DNA from: Bradyrhizobium campsiandrae
Lineage (GTDB): Bacteria; Pseudomonadota; Alphaproteobacteria; Rhizobiales; Xanthobacteraceae
Assembly (NCBI RefSeq): GCF_014529705.1
Contig: NZ_JAANIH010000026.1
Coordinates: forward strand, 1 to 64,000
Direction: 5' to 3'
Length of the DNA: 64,000 bases
Part shown: positions 8,138 through 17,258 of the stretch, in pieces
Layout of the letters: every line of letters starts with the position of its first letter
Position numbering within the stretch: position 1 is the first letter of the stretch
Position numbers and translations under genes: made by a program
The notes under the pieces: generated by a model
What the model was told of the DNA's origin: nothing
Databases searched by the model: none
The model's input: only the letters and a program-made list of their open reading frames with translations

Positions 8138-9208
8138 CTACCCCGCCCGCGTTAACCATCCGTTAACCAGCATGCCGGCGGCGGCTCCCTGCTGCTGCCG
8201 CGCGACGCTGCGCGCGATCTCGTAATATTGCAGCGCCCGCTGCTCCAGCGTGAGATTGTCCAGGATGTAGCCGCGCGGATCGAATCGGGACGAAGCGCAG
8301 CCGGCCCAGAACTCGGTCCAGCGCTGCTCGAAGCCGGCGTGGTCGGTGAACTTGAGACCGCAGCGATCGTCCCAATAGGGCACCGACGACACCGGCTCGA
8401 ACTGGACCCGGTGCGGATAGTAGTCGGGATCCGGCCAGGGGCCGCCGGGATCCCAGGCGAACACCGGCACGCCACAGGACAGCGCCTGCTGATAGGCGAT
8501 GCCCTGGCTCTCGTTCTGGCACAGGAAGATCATCGCGCGCGAGCGCGCCAGCGCGGCCTGGTAGTCTTCCTCCTTGTAACTGCCGTAACGCAGCTCGGTG
8601 AACGAGCGGCCCTCCTTGATCAGTCGCGCGCGAATCGGCTCGAGCAGCTCGGAGACGTGGCGGTCGCGATCCCAGCTGACCTTGTCGTAGAGCAGGACAT
8701 CGACTGTCTTGTCGCGCGGTCGCGACGGCGCCCACAGATCGGTGTCGATGCCCACGGGCCAGGCTTCCGTCTCAGGCCAATGCGGCCTGTACATCTCGGC
8801 ATACCACGGACCGGGCACCAGGAATTTCTTCACCGGCAACCGCTTGAACAGGTCAGGATCGTCGAACGGATGGTTGTAGGCGGCAACGCCGAGCAGGATC
8901 GGGTTTTTCCATGCGAATTTGTTCAGCAGGAAGGCACGGCCGATGATGCACGCGACCTCTTCCGGATGCTGCGCGATATAGCGGTAATCGTTGACGCGGT
9001 AGCGAATGCCGAGTCGGTCGAGCCCCGCGCAGAGATTGAGGAACACGCGCAGCTGACCGCTCATGCGCGGCTCTCCGAACAACATCCTGCGCGCCATGCG
9101 CCGCAGATGGCGGTCGCCCGGGAACCAGCGATCGTCCTTGTCCTCGTAGAACAGGTTGAGGACCATGTCGTCGGGATCGTAGTCGAATGTCTTTGCGGGC
9201 ACCTTCAT
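8138..9208 (-). CDS. Glycosyltransferase (GT-B fold, family 1/4-like)
   Basis: About 356 residues. The C-terminal half has the GT-B donor-site look: ESQGIAYQQALSCGVPVFAWDPGG near residue 235-260, with the conserved Glu and the GVPV segment found in GT1/GT4 enzymes. The N-terminal half is poorly conserved and begins DYDPDDMVLNLFYEDKDDRWFPG. No membrane segment is seen. Start: ATG 9208 (MKVPAK) is chosen; an upstream GTG at 9259 would add 17 residues. It precedes the ExoQ-like polymerase on the same strand and is divergent from the family 2 glycosyltransferase at 9356. The sugar donor and acceptor are unknown. Confidence 0.78.
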   Translation of the reverse strand: MKVPAKTFDYDPDDMVLNLFYEDKDDRWFPGDRHLRRMARRMLFGEPRMSGQLRVFLNLCAGLDRLGIRYRVNDYRYIAQHPEEVACIIGRAFLLNKFAWKNPILLGVAAYNHPFDDPDLFKRLPVKKFLVPGPWYAEMYRPHWPETEAWPVGIDTDLWAPSRPRDKTVDVLLYDKVSWDRDRHVSELLEPIRARLIKEGRSFTELRYGSYKEEDYQAALARSRAMIFLCQNESQGIAYQQALSCGVPVFAWDPGGPWPDPDYYPHRVQFEPVSSVPYWDDRCGLKFTDHAGFEQRWTEFWAGCASSRFDPRGYILDNLTLEQRALQYYEIARSVARQQQGAAAGMLVNGWLTRAG

Positions 9209-9355
9209 CCATCCGCGGTATCGAGGCCTCCCATTCTCGCATGAGACCGGCGGCCGCACCTCTCGAAAGCTGCGACAGACTTAACGCCAGTCCGTTTAAC
9301 GCTAATCTACGAAACCGCCGCTGCAGGCCGCCTTCGCAACAACGATCCGGTCGTT

Positions 9356-10399
9356 ATGCTTGTATCATCCGCATCGACCTCGCGGTGCCGCCTGGTTAAC
9401 GAAACCTTAAAGACGACGAGCCATCGCTTGCCCCTCGCCGACGCCACGCTCGATGCACCGACCGCCGCGCCTGCGCCGACGGAGACGCGCGCGGCGGCGT
9501 CCGGGGTGTCGGTCATCATTCCCGCGAAGAATGCGGCGGCCTATATCGGCGAGACCATCGCAAGCGCGCTGGCGCAAGATGACGTCACCGAGGTGATCGT
9601 CGTCGACGACGGATCGACCGATGACACCGTGGCCATCATAGGCTCCATCCGCGATCCCCGCCTGCGCCTTGCGACCAACGACGCCACCGGCGTGTCGGCC
9701 GCGCGAAACCTCGGCGCCCGAGGCGCGCGGGGCAACTGGCTGATGTTCCTCGACGCCGATGACCGCCTGCGGTCCGGCGCGGTGGCGACGCTGCTGGCGA
9801 CGGCGAAGGCCGCGCCGCAGGCGGTGCTGGTCTATGGCGACTACAACACCATCGACAGCGCGGGCCGGCCGATCGGCCGCCGCGCTCTGCTGAAGGGACG
9901 CCTCAAGCCTTCCGGCCACGTGCTGGAACGCCTCGCCGGCGGCAATTTCATCGTCAATGGCGGCATCATGCTGGTTCGCCTCGATGCCTTCCGCGCGGCC
10001 GGGGGCTTCGACGTTTCGCTGCGCTATTGCGAGGACTGGCATTGCTGGTGCCGGCTCGCCGCGCTCGGCGAGTTTGCCTATGTGCCAAAGCTCCTGCTCG
10101 ACTATCGCCTGCACACCGCCAACACGATGAACGCAGCGGTGCGGACGCCGCAGGATTTCCTTCCAGCGGTCGCCCGCGTGTTCGACGATGAGTTGATCCT
10201 CGGCAAGCTGCCGTCAGGCGCGGCGCCCCGGTTACGGCAGGCGGCCGAAATCCATCTCGTCACTTACGCGGCGATGCAGGCCGTCCGCTTCGGACGATAT
10301 CGCGAGGCACTCGGCTATCTCGGCATGGTCGGACGGCGCTCGCTCAAGGCGATGCCACGGTCTGCGGTCAGGATCGCGCTATCCTGCTTCGGCATCTAG
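9356..10399 (+). CDS. Family 2 glycosyltransferase
   Basis: A 347-residue GT-A enzyme. Seen: VSVIIPAKNAAAYIGETI near residue 50, EVIVVDDGSTDDTV near 80, the FLDADDRL (DxD metal site) near 135, and YCEDWHCWCRLA near 225 (the ED catalytic-base region). The first 45 residues are low complexity, so translation could begin downstream of 9356; a TTG at 9428 is an alternative. Cytoplasmic or membrane-associated sugar transfer in polysaccharide repeat-unit synthesis is inferred from fold and context. It converges with the next family 2 gene, the stops being only 7 bases apart. Confidence 0.88.
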   Translation: MLVSSASTSRCRLVNETLKTTSHRLPLADATLDAPTAAPAPTETRAAASGVSVIIPAKNAAAYIGETIASALAQDDVTEVIVVDDGSTDDTVAIIGSIRDPRLRLATNDATGVSAARNLGARGARGNWLMFLDADDRLRSGAVATLLATAKAAPQAVLVYGDYNTIDSAGRPIGRRALLKGRLKPSGHVLERLAGGNFIVNGGIMLVRLDAFRAAGGFDVSLRYCEDWHCWCRLAALGEFAYVPKLLLDYRLHTANTMNAAVRTPQDFLPAVARVFDDELILGKLPSGAAPRLRQAAEIHLVTYAAMQAVRFGRYREALGYLGMVGRRSLKAMPRSAVRIALSCFGI

Positions 10400-10406
10400 C
10401 TGCCCG

Positions 10407-11435
10407 TCAGGAGGCGATCTTCGAGGCCTCATAGGGCTTGGGATCGAAGCCGAATGCCGCAAGCGCGGAGCCGACGGCCACCAGCACGGGATGCATCGCC
10501 ACGACGGCTTTCGAAGACGTCAGCAGGTGAACCGAACGAACCAGCGACAGCGGCAATCGCCCGAGCATCTGCGCAAACACCCGCGCCCGCGCCGCCCCGC
10601 CCGAAGCCGCCTTGATCTGCACACGATAGTTGATGGCGCCGATCCGCAGGCTCCGCTTGACGATCCAGCCAAGGCTGGTCCGGCTTTGCGGCACGGTCTC
10701 GGTGACGACGGCCTCCGCGGTCCAGTGGAATATCAGGCCGGCATTGCGGCCGCGATAGAAAAAGTCGCAATCACCGCCGCCGAGGAAATTGAAGCGCAGA
10801 TCGAAGGCGGGGCTGCCGAGCCGGTCGAACGCAGCGCGCGTGATCAGGCAATTGCCGCAGCCATAGATCAGCGGGACGGCGCCGGTGTATTCGTAAGTGG
10901 GACAAAAGGCGGGGTGATGCGCGAGCCAGGGCTGGCTGTCGTCGTCGAAGACCGGGAACACCGGTCCGCCCACCACGTCGGCACCGGTCGCCTCCGCGGT
11001 GCGAACCATCAGCTCGAGCCAATCGGGCGAGGCAATTTCGTCGTCGTCGATCATCAGGAAGCGGGTGGCTGCGGGGAAGAGCGCCTGCGCCGTCTCGAAC
11101 GCGGCGTTGATCGCCCGGCAATTGCCCTGCCGCTTCTCGACCAGGCAGATGCCCTGAAGCTTGCCGGCGGCGAGATATTCAGCAGCCACCGGCGCGCTCG
11201 CGCGGCCCGTCGCATCGTTCTCGACCATCACCACCGCGAAAGAACGCGGGGTGCGCTGGTTGACGAGCGAATCCAGCGTCAGCCGCAGGTGCTCGGGGCG
11301 GCGAAAGCAGGGAATACAGACGACGATGCCGACCGAGAGATCAATGACGCGCGAACTCGCGGCAATCTCCCTGAAGGGATCGCACACGGCATCCGAGAGC
11401 CGGCTGGCGGACAGGTCGGTCGGGATCAGCGTCAT
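10407..11435 (-). CDS. Family 2 glycosyltransferase
   Basis: A 342-residue GT-A enzyme, clearly different from its convergent neighbour. Seen: VGIVVCIPCFRRPEHLRLTL near residue 35, RQGNCRAINAAF near 105, the DxD-like FLMIDDDEIASPDW near 125, and LGGGDCDFFYRGR near 215 carrying the ED-equivalent site. The GNCR and DDDE pattern is typical of the GT2 group that elongates lipid-linked sugars in succinoglycan-type pathways. ATG 11435. The 413-base region upstream is shared with the divergent methyltransferase and probably contains promoters for both. Confidence 0.87.
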   Translation of the reverse strand: MTLIPTDLSASRLSDAVCDPFREIAASSRVIDLSVGIVVCIPCFRRPEHLRLTLDSLVNQRTPRSFAVVMVENDATGRASAPVAAEYLAAGKLQGICLVEKRQGNCRAINAAFETAQALFPAATRFLMIDDDEIASPDWLELMVRTAEATGADVVGGPVFPVFDDDSQPWLAHHPAFCPTYEYTGAVPLIYGCGNCLITRAAFDRLGSPAFDLRFNFLGGGDCDFFYRGRNAGLIFHWTAEAVVTETVPQSRTSLGWIVKRSLRIGAINYRVQIKAASGGAARARVFAQMLGRLPLSLVRSVHLLTSSKAVVAMHPVLVAVGSALAAFGFDPKPYEASKIAS

Positions 11436-11848
11436 GCCGTCCTCAATGTCCGATATTCATTGAAAAAGCCCTTGCATCGAGAGAGCCTTGCATCGATTGC
11501 AGCTGTCCCGCGGCGACACGGCCGCGCGGGACAGTTGCGTCCCAAAATGGACGAGCCGCTCTGCCGCTCAACCTGCACCGCGCCGTCGATCTGCCGGCCA
11601 TGAGGCATCCCATCATGCGCTTAACCGCGTTTGCCTGTTTTCCCTGCGGAGTCCTTCATCCGTGATACTGCAATTCGCAGTCCATCGCCCGTCAACAACG
11701 CAACATGGACAATGCCGTAGTTAACGCAGGATCAGATTAACCCGACCGTAAGCACCGCGACCGGTGGAGCGCCGCGGCATCGGATTTGCTCTTCGGGCAC
11801 GAGAGATTTTTCCTGTAAATTTGAGTCGAACAAGCGCGGTCAGAGAAC
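11436..11848. promoter_or_regulatory. 413-bp divergent intergenic region of the polysaccharide locus
   Basis: This gap separates the divergent glycosyltransferase (11435) and methyltransferase (11849). It contains a direct repeat CCTTGCATCGA at about 11470 and 11486, and a 10-bp inverted repeat at 11503-11534. It is relatively AT-rich near 11720-11850. No RNA gene or credible short protein was found. Promoters for both flanking genes are expected here, but no clear -35/-10 pair stands out. Confidence 0.55.
11503..11534. repeat. 10-bp inverted repeat with 12-base loop
   Basis: CTGTCCCGCG at 11503-11512 pairs exactly with CGCGGGACAG at 11525-11534. It may be a transcript hairpin or a regulator site in the promoter region of the polysaccharide genes. 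No T-run follows. Confidence 0.55.
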
Positions 11849-12634
11849 ATGAACAAGTCAGCCACGATCGATTTTGCGACAGCGAGCAATGCTCCCGCGC
11901 AGACCCAGGCGCTGCTCGAACTCGTGGCCGGCGAAGCCCGCGACAGCCTGCTCGGGGTTCACGACGTGCTGCGCCGCGAGTTGCCGCAAGGCCGCGTTGC
12001 AATCTACGAGGCTGGCGGCGGCTCCTCGAGCTTCCTGCCGATGGACGTGCTCGCCCGCAGCCACGTTACCGTCGTCGACATCGACGAGGACCAGGTCCGC
12101 AACAACACCTACGCCGATAAGGCGATCCTCGGCGACGTGCAGACCTATCGCTTCGGCCCTGAGACCTTCGACGTCGTGATCTGCTACAACGTGATCGAGC
12201 ACCTGCCCGACGTCGAGGCGGCGCTGCTGAACTTCCGCGATGCCCTCAAGCGTGGCGGAATGATCCTGATCGGCGCGCCGAATCCGCACTCGCTGTCCGG
12301 CGTCGTCACCAAATACTCGCCGCACTGGTTTCATGTCTGGTTCTACCGGAACATCCGCGGTATCAGGAACGCGGGCCTGCCGGGCGAGCCGCCGTTCCCG
12401 ACCTTCTTCCATCCGCTGGTGACGCTGCCGAAGCTCGAGGCCTTCGCGGCCGCCCACGGCCTGGAGACGATCTACCGCCGAGAGGTCGAGAGCCCGCGCT
12501 ATCCCGAGATGCGCCAGCGCAAGCCGCTGTTCGCCGCCCTCGTCGACGCCGGCGCGGCGCTGATGAACGCCGTGCTGCCTGGGGGCACCGACGTCCGCCG
12601 CGGCGACTATCACATCATCCTGCGAAAGCGCTGA
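11849..12634 (+). CDS. Class I SAM-dependent methyltransferase
   Basis: A 261-residue protein with Methyltransf_11-type motifs: YEAGGGSSSFLPMDVLA (SAM motif I, about residues 52-70), VTVVDIDEDQ (motif II, acid that binds the ribose), FDVVICYNVIEHLPD (motif IV, about 113-127) and LKRGGMILIGAPNPHSLSG (motif VI). The segment after residue 150, rich in aromatic residues, is probably the acceptor site. Found between glycosyltransferases and the co-polymerase, so methylation of a sugar in the repeat unit or of the chain end is inferred. ATG 11849 follows GGTCAGAGAAC. The next gene starts 297 bases downstream. Confidence 0.85.
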   Translation: MNKSATIDFATASNAPAQTQALLELVAGEARDSLLGVHDVLRRELPQGRVAIYEAGGGSSSFLPMDVLARSHVTVVDIDEDQVRNNTYADKAILGDVQTYRFGPETFDVVICYNVIEHLPDVEAALLNFRDALKRGGMILIGAPNPHSLSGVVTKYSPHWFHVWFYRNIRGIRNAGLPGEPPFPTFFHPLVTLPKLEAFAAAHGLETIYRREVESPRYPEMRQRKPLFAALVDAGAALMNAVLPGGTDVRRGDYHIILRKR

Positions 12635-12931
12635 CGGCCATGCGCACGCCTGCCGGCCATTCCGCAGCAAAGCCACGCGCGCGCGCGCCAAAAGGCGCGC
12701 CCGGTAACGAACCGTTAATCAACGAGGGAGCGTTGCCGCCGAAGCGCCACATCGACGCTGGCGATCATCGCTCGCGCTTAAACGCTTTGTTTGCCATTTC
12801 GGTGAATAGTCCCTCAATGAGTATGGTTAATTTTCCCTGTTGCGTTGATTGCGCGCCTATCTCCCTGGTGCGGGGCGTAAAGCGAAGAGTAACCCCTCAG
12901 CCCGCGGCCGTTGGAATGAAAGCTGGGGACT
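12635..12931. promoter_or_regulatory. 297-bp upstream region of the co-polymerase gene
   Basis: Contains a short GC hairpin (GCGCGCC-AAAA-GGCGCGC at 12681-12698) just after the methyltransferase, then a more AT-rich part (12780-12850) with several TTAA-containing words, likely holding the promoter of the 12932-17035 operon. No small ORF with a ribosome site was seen. Confidence 0.45.
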
Positions 12932-15226
12932 ATGCTTGACTATAGCCAGCCAATAGATCGGGCCAGGAATCCGACCGGCTCGGAGGCCCCGCAGCGGAGA
13001 TCCGAGGCCGGCTTCAACGTGCTGGAGCTCGCCAATCTGCTCTGGCGCCGCAAGGTTGGAATCGCGGCCGCGGCCCTGATCGGCGCATGCCTCGCCGTCA
13101 CCGTCGGCAAGAGTCTGACGCCCCGCTACACCGCCACCGCCCAGCTCTATGTCGACCCGCGCGAGCTTCAGCTCGTCGACCGCGAGCTCACGCCGCGCGC
13201 GCAGGACGTCTCCGGCATGTCCATGGTGGTGGAGAGCCAGGCACGCCTGATCACCTCCAACAGCGTGCTGTTGCAGGTGATCCAGCAGGCGGGTCTCGAC
13301 AAGGATCCGGAATTCGGCGGCGGCGGTGACAGCAAGACGCTGACCTCGTCCCTGCTCGGCCTGATCGGCCTCCAGCCCCGCGCGACCTCCGCTGCGGAAA
13401 CCAAGGAGGTTCAGCTCGCCGCCCTCGACGCGCTGAACAAGCACATCACGATCCGCAAGACCGAGAAGAGCTTCATCGTCGACATCGAGGTCTGGTCGAC
13501 GGATCCGGCGAAGGCGGCGATGCTCGCCAACACGCTCACCAATGCCTACCTCACGGAGTCCCGCAACTCGCAGGCCCTGGCGGCACGGCGCGCGACCAGC
13601 GAGTTGTCCGGCCGGCTGAAGGAGCTGCGCGAGCGTCTGCGCAATGCCGAAACCACGCTTGCCACCTACAAGGCCCAGAACAATTTCGTCGGCACCCAGG
13701 ACTCGCTGATCTCCGATCAGCAGCTCTCTTCCAGCAACCAGCGGCTGTCCGCGGCCCGCGCGGCGACGATGGACGCACAGGCCCGGCTGGACCAGATCGA
13801 GGCGAACAAGCGCACCGCGGCGGATGCAGGCGCGATCCCCGAAGCATTGCAATCGCCGACGATCGCGAACCTGCGCGCGCAATATGCCGATGCCCGCAAG
13901 AAATATGCGGAGCAGACCGCCGAGCTCGGCCCACGGCATCCGGCGTTGCGCCAGACCGAAAAGCAGGTCGAGGATCTCAAGCGTACCATCAACGAGGAGA
14001 TCGAGCGCTTCGCGCTGTCCGCCAAGAACGATTTGACCCGCGCCCGCGACTACGAAGCCTCGCTCAACCGGGCGCTGGAAGTTCAGAAGCGACAGAGCGT
14101 GCAGCTCAGCCAGGCCGCCGTGCGCCTGCGCGAGCTCGAGCGCGAGGCCGACGCCAGCCGCGACGTCTACCAATCCTTCCTCAAGCGCTCGCGCGAGACC
14201 GAGGAGCAGGAGACCCTGAACACTTCGGCGGCCCGCGTCATCGGCGAGGCCACGGTGCCGCAGCGCCGCTCGTTCCCGCCGGGAATGAGCCTGTTCGCCA
14301 TGATCGGCTTCGTCTTCGGCGCGCTGGCCGCCGCCTGCTGGTTCGTCGCGGCCGAGCACCTGTCCAATGGCGCGTCCGCCCCCGAACCGGGCCGCCGCGT
14401 GCGCACGCCCGCGCCCGACCTCTCGCGACCCCAGCCCGAATCCCCCACGCCCTCACCCGCGCTTGCGCTGGTCGAGAAGCCGTTGATCGCCCGTCTCCAG
14501 GAGGCCGACGTGATCCGCACGCTCGGCGCCATTCTCGCCACCGGCAGCGGCATCGACCTGACCCGGATCGGCTGGCCGACGCTGCGGCCGGGATTTCCGC
14601 TGACGACGCTGCTCAACGCCTTGCGCGACATGCGCGCGGCGATGACTCGCCGCGCCGGCGGCAAGACCATGCCGGTGATGGCGCTGGTCGGCACCGGCGA
14701 CACCACCGGACGGAGCGTGACCGCGCTGAATTTCGCGCTCGCCGCCGCGCGCGACGGCGTTCGTGTGTTGATGATCGATGCCGACCATCAGGCGCACACG
14801 CTCTCGAGCAGGATCAATCGTCCCGGCAAGAACGCGCCGGGCAAGCCCGGCTGGCTTTCGATCGGCAACAGGACCGTGCGCGAGATCAAGACCGTCAACG
14901 GCATCTCGATTCTTCCGGCGACCGAGAGCGATGCCGGCAAGGCCGCCGATGCCATCCGCAAGGCGGTCGCGCAGGCGCGCTCGGCCGGCGGCTACGACCT
15001 CGTCATTCTCGACGGCCCGGCGATGCCGCTCTCGGCCGCCGGCCGCAGGCTGCTCGACAGCACTGATGCGCTGGTGGCGGTGCTGCCGACCAGCCTCGAC
15101 ATCAACGACAGCATGGAAGAAATTCTTGCCGCGCTCGGCGGCACAGAGCGCAAGCTCGTCGGCGTCGTGCTCGACGAGCTCACCCCTGCAACCCAAACGC
15201 GCCAGCGAGGCAAACAATATGCTTGA
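12932..15226 (+). CDS. GumC/Wzc-family polysaccharide co-polymerase, degraded ATPase site
   Basis: A 764-residue inner-membrane protein. Order: Wzz domain with first membrane segment at about residues 36-60, beta-rich start YTATAQLYVDPRELQLVD, long periplasmic coiled coil (about 205-430) containing the GNVR-like ALEVQKRQSVQLSQAAVRLRELE.. region, second membrane segment after the proline motif RRSFPPGMSLF (about 450-475), a Pro-rich linker, and a C-terminal BY-kinase/ParA-like domain (about 570-764). In that domain Walker A reads GTGDTTGRS, with Arg in place of the essential Lys; Walker A' (VLMIDADHQ) and Walker B (LVILDGP) remain. No C-terminal tyrosine cluster is seen. Such proteins set chain length and link polymerase to exporter. 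The stop overlaps the next gene by eight bases. Confidence 0.88.
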   Translation: MLDYSQPIDRARNPTGSEAPQRRSEAGFNVLELANLLWRRKVGIAAAALIGACLAVTVGKSLTPRYTATAQLYVDPRELQLVDRELTPRAQDVSGMSMVVESQARLITSNSVLLQVIQQAGLDKDPEFGGGGDSKTLTSSLLGLIGLQPRATSAAETKEVQLAALDALNKHITIRKTEKSFIVDIEVWSTDPAKAAMLANTLTNAYLTESRNSQALAARRATSELSGRLKELRERLRNAETTLATYKAQNNFVGTQDSLISDQQLSSSNQRLSAARAATMDAQARLDQIEANKRTAADAGAIPEALQSPTIANLRAQYADARKKYAEQTAELGPRHPALRQTEKQVEDLKRTINEEIERFALSAKNDLTRARDYEASLNRALEVQKRQSVQLSQAAVRLRELEREADASRDVYQSFLKRSRETEEQETLNTSAARVIGEATVPQRRSFPPGMSLFAMIGFVFGALAAACWFVAAEHLSNGASAPEPGRRVRTPAPDLSRPQPESPTPSPALALVEKPLIARLQEADVIRTLGAILATGSGIDLTRIGWPTLRPGFPLTTLLNALRDMRAAMTRRAGGKTMPVMALVGTGDTTGRSVTALNFALAAARDGVRVLMIDADHQAHTLSSRINRPGKNAPGKPGWLSIGNRTVREIKTVNGISILPATESDAGKAADAIRKAVAQARSAGGYDLVILDGPAMPLSAAGRRLLDSTDALVAVLPTSLDINDSMEEILAALGGTERKLVGVVLDELTPATQTRQRGKQYA

Positions 15227-16025
15227 GCGCCGCGTCAATCTGGAAGGTCGGGCCGCGACCGCCGAAGTGCCACGGATCACCGTCGGCGGCCTTCGCATGG
15301 CCGCGCTCGACCTGGAAGAGACTGCCGATTTCATGATCGAGGCGACCGATCAGAGCCACCGCATCGGCCGTCCGCTGTACCTGACCTCAGCCAATGGCGA
15401 AGTGCTGGCGCGCTGCTCGACCGAGCCGCAAACCGAGCGCCTGTTCCGCGCCGCCGATCTGATCAATGCCGACGGCCAGCCGCTGGTGGCAGCGTCGAAG
15501 CTGCAATCCTGGTTTCCACTGCCGGAGCGGGTTGCGACCACCGATCTCTTCCATGTCGTCGCGCGCAAGGCGGAGGTGTCCGGCCGCACCTTCTACATGC
15601 TCGGCGCCAGCGCGGAAGAGAATACGGCGGCGGTCAGGCGTGTCCAGAACATGTATCCGAAGCTGAAGATCGTCGGGCATAGTCACGGCTATCTCCACGG
15701 CGATGCGCTGCGAACCAAGGTCGAGGAGATCAACGCGCTCGCACCGGACTTCCTGTGGGTTGCGCTCGGCGTGCCGGCCGAGCAGGCCTTTGTCGAGGAG
15801 TTCACGCCGCTATTGACCAATGTCGGGGTCATCAAGACCTCGGGCGGCCTGTTCAATTTCCTGTCGGGCAGCCGTTCGCGCGCGCCACGTTGGATGCAGA
15901 AGCTCGGACTTGAATGGGCCTGGCGCACCTGGCTCGAACCGCGCCGCCTGTTCTGGCGCTATTTGACCACCAACCCTCGCGCGATCTATCTTCTCTTCAG
16001 CCGCAACCGGCCCTTTAACCGCTAA
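15219..16025 (+). CDS. WecB/TagA/CpsF-family glycosyltransferase
   Basis: A 268-residue GT26-family enzyme (relatives: WecG, TagA, GumM). Seen: LTSANGEVLARC near residue 50, LINADGQPLVAAS near 80 (the conserved DG motif), VFHVV/ATTDLFHVVARKA near 105, TFYMLGASAEENTAAV near 120, FLWVALGVPAEQAFVEEF near 170, and a C-terminal basic, aromatic tail (WAWRTWLEPRRLFWRYL) that binds the membrane in this family. Reaction: transfer of a sugar from a nucleotide sugar to a lipid-linked acceptor. Start: ATG 15219, translationally coupled to the co-polymerase by an 8-base overlap, with GCGAGG upstream. The longer open frame back to 14778 lies inside the co-polymerase gene and is a shadow. Confidence 0.9.
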   Translation: MLERRVNLEGRAATAEVPRITVGGLRMAALDLEETADFMIEATDQSHRIGRPLYLTSANGEVLARCSTEPQTERLFRAADLINADGQPLVAASKLQSWFPLPERVATTDLFHVVARKAEVSGRTFYMLGASAEENTAAVRRVQNMYPKLKIVGHSHGYLHGDALRTKVEEINALAPDFLWVALGVPAEQAFVEEFTPLLTNVGVIKTSGGLFNFLSGSRSRAPRWMQKLGLEWAWRTWLEPRRLFWRYLTTNPRAIYLLFSRNRPFNR

Positions 16026-16042
16026 CAAGAGCAAAAGACGAC

Positions 16043-17035
16043 ATGACCGATCGACCGACAGTCCTCGTCACGGGAGGCGCGGGCTATATTGGCTCGCACG
16101 CCTGCCGCGCACTGGCGGCCGCCGGCTATCGGCCCGTCGTTTATGACAATCTTTCGACGGGTCACCGCGCGTTCGTGTCGGGCGAACTGGTTACGGGCGA
16201 CCTGCTCGATGGCGCGTTGCTGGCGCGCACCTTCGCCGATCACGAGGTTGCGGCGGTGATGCATTTCGCGGCGGCGAGCCTTGTCGGCGAGTCCATGACC
16301 GACCCGCAGAAATACTACATCAACAACGTGCAGGGAACGCTGTCGCTGCTGCAGGCGATGCGCAACGCCGGGTGCCACCGCATCGTGTTCTCCTCGACGG
16401 GCGCCGTCTATGGCAACGCCGATTCCAAGGCGCTGCGCGAGGACTTCCCCTGCGCGCCGATCAACCCGTACGGCGCCTCGAAATGGATGATCGAGCGCAT
16501 GCTCGCCGACTACCGGGCAGCTTACGGCTTCGGCGCGTTCTGCCTGCGCTATTTCAATGCCAGCGGTGCCGATCCGGCTGGCGGCATCGGCGAATTGCGT
16601 GACAACGAAACTCATCTCATCCCACGGGCGATGATGGCGCTGCAAGGCCATGTCGAGTTTGCCGTGTTCGGCGACGATTACGAGACGCCCGACGGCACCG
16701 CGATCCGCGACTACATCCATGTCACCGACCTCGCCGCCGCGCATGTCGCGGCGTTGAAGCTGCTGGAGACCGGACATGCCGGGGGCAGCTTCAATCTCGG
16801 CAGCGGTTCGGGCTTCTCGGTGCGCGAGATCCTCACCGCCATCAAGCAGGAGACCGGGCGCGAGGTACCGCACACCGTCAAGCCGCGCCGCGCCGGCGAT
16901 CCGACCTACCTCGTCGCCGATCCCTCGGCTGCGCGAAAGGTGCTGGATTTCGTGCCGCGCCATTCCGACCTGCAGACCGTGATTCGGACTGCCTGGGCCT
17001 GGCACCAGACTGCGCATCCGCTCAAGGCGCGTTAA
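16043..17035 (+). CDS. galE: UDP-glucose 4-epimerase
   Basis: A 330-residue extended SDR. Seen: VLVTGGAGYIGSHACRALAA (NAD site, residues 7-26), VYDNLSTGHR near 35, FAAASLVGESM near 75, FSSTGAVYGN near 115 (catalytic Ser/Thr), NPYGASKWMIERML near 140 (Tyr-x3-Lys), YFNASGADP near 168, and GTAIRDYIHVTDLA near 215. This combination identifies GalE, which interconverts UDP-glucose and UDP-galactose and supplies galactose for the polysaccharide. ATG 16043 lies 17 bases after the previous stop, so it is the third gene of the co-polymerase operon. Confidence 0.93.
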   Translation: MTDRPTVLVTGGAGYIGSHACRALAAAGYRPVVYDNLSTGHRAFVSGELVTGDLLDGALLARTFADHEVAAVMHFAAASLVGESMTDPQKYYINNVQGTLSLLQAMRNAGCHRIVFSSTGAVYGNADSKALREDFPCAPINPYGASKWMIERMLADYRAAYGFGAFCLRYFNASGADPAGGIGELRDNETHLIPRAMMALQGHVEFAVFGDDYETPDGTAIRDYIHVTDLAAAHVAALKLLETGHAGGSFNLGSGSGFSVREILTAIKQETGREVPHTVKPRRAGDPTYLVADPSAARKVLDFVPRHSDLQTVIRTAWAWHQTAHPLKAR

Positions 17036-17082
17036 GCAACCGTAACACCCGCACCTTGCCGGCCCGGCCTCGCTCCGGTAAG

Positions 17083-17133
17083 AATGCCTATTCGCCGTTG
17101 GCGGCTTTGCCGACGGCCGCATTTTTAGGCATT
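17083..17133. repeat. Inverted repeat downstream of galE
   Basis: AATGCCTA at 17083-17090 pairs with TAGGCATT at 17126-17133, and GCCGTTGGCGGC / GCCGACGGC words inside allow further pairing, giving a folded structure of about 50 bases. It begins 48 bases after the galE stop and may end the operon transcript. The rest of 17036-17258 shows nothing recognisable. Confidence 0.45.
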
Positions 17134-17258
17134 GCCGACGATGATGTCGGAATGCATGGCTCGACCCGTCGCACGAGCCGATTTCTCCAAGCGTCAAGGC
17201 CAAGATCGGATCCGCGCGTCGGCCGGTGATCAGGCGCGGATTCAGGGAGTATTGAGGG

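Noticed and set aside
12681..12698. GC hairpin as an intrinsic terminator of the methyltransferase gene
   Set aside because: Only seven pairs, no T-run after it, and GC-rich runs of this kind are frequent here. It is noted in the gap entry only.
12857..14359. 500-codon minus-strand open frame
   Set aside because: It is antisense to the co-polymerase gene, which has a clear family, signal topology and operon context. High GC content leaves long open frames on the opposite strand.
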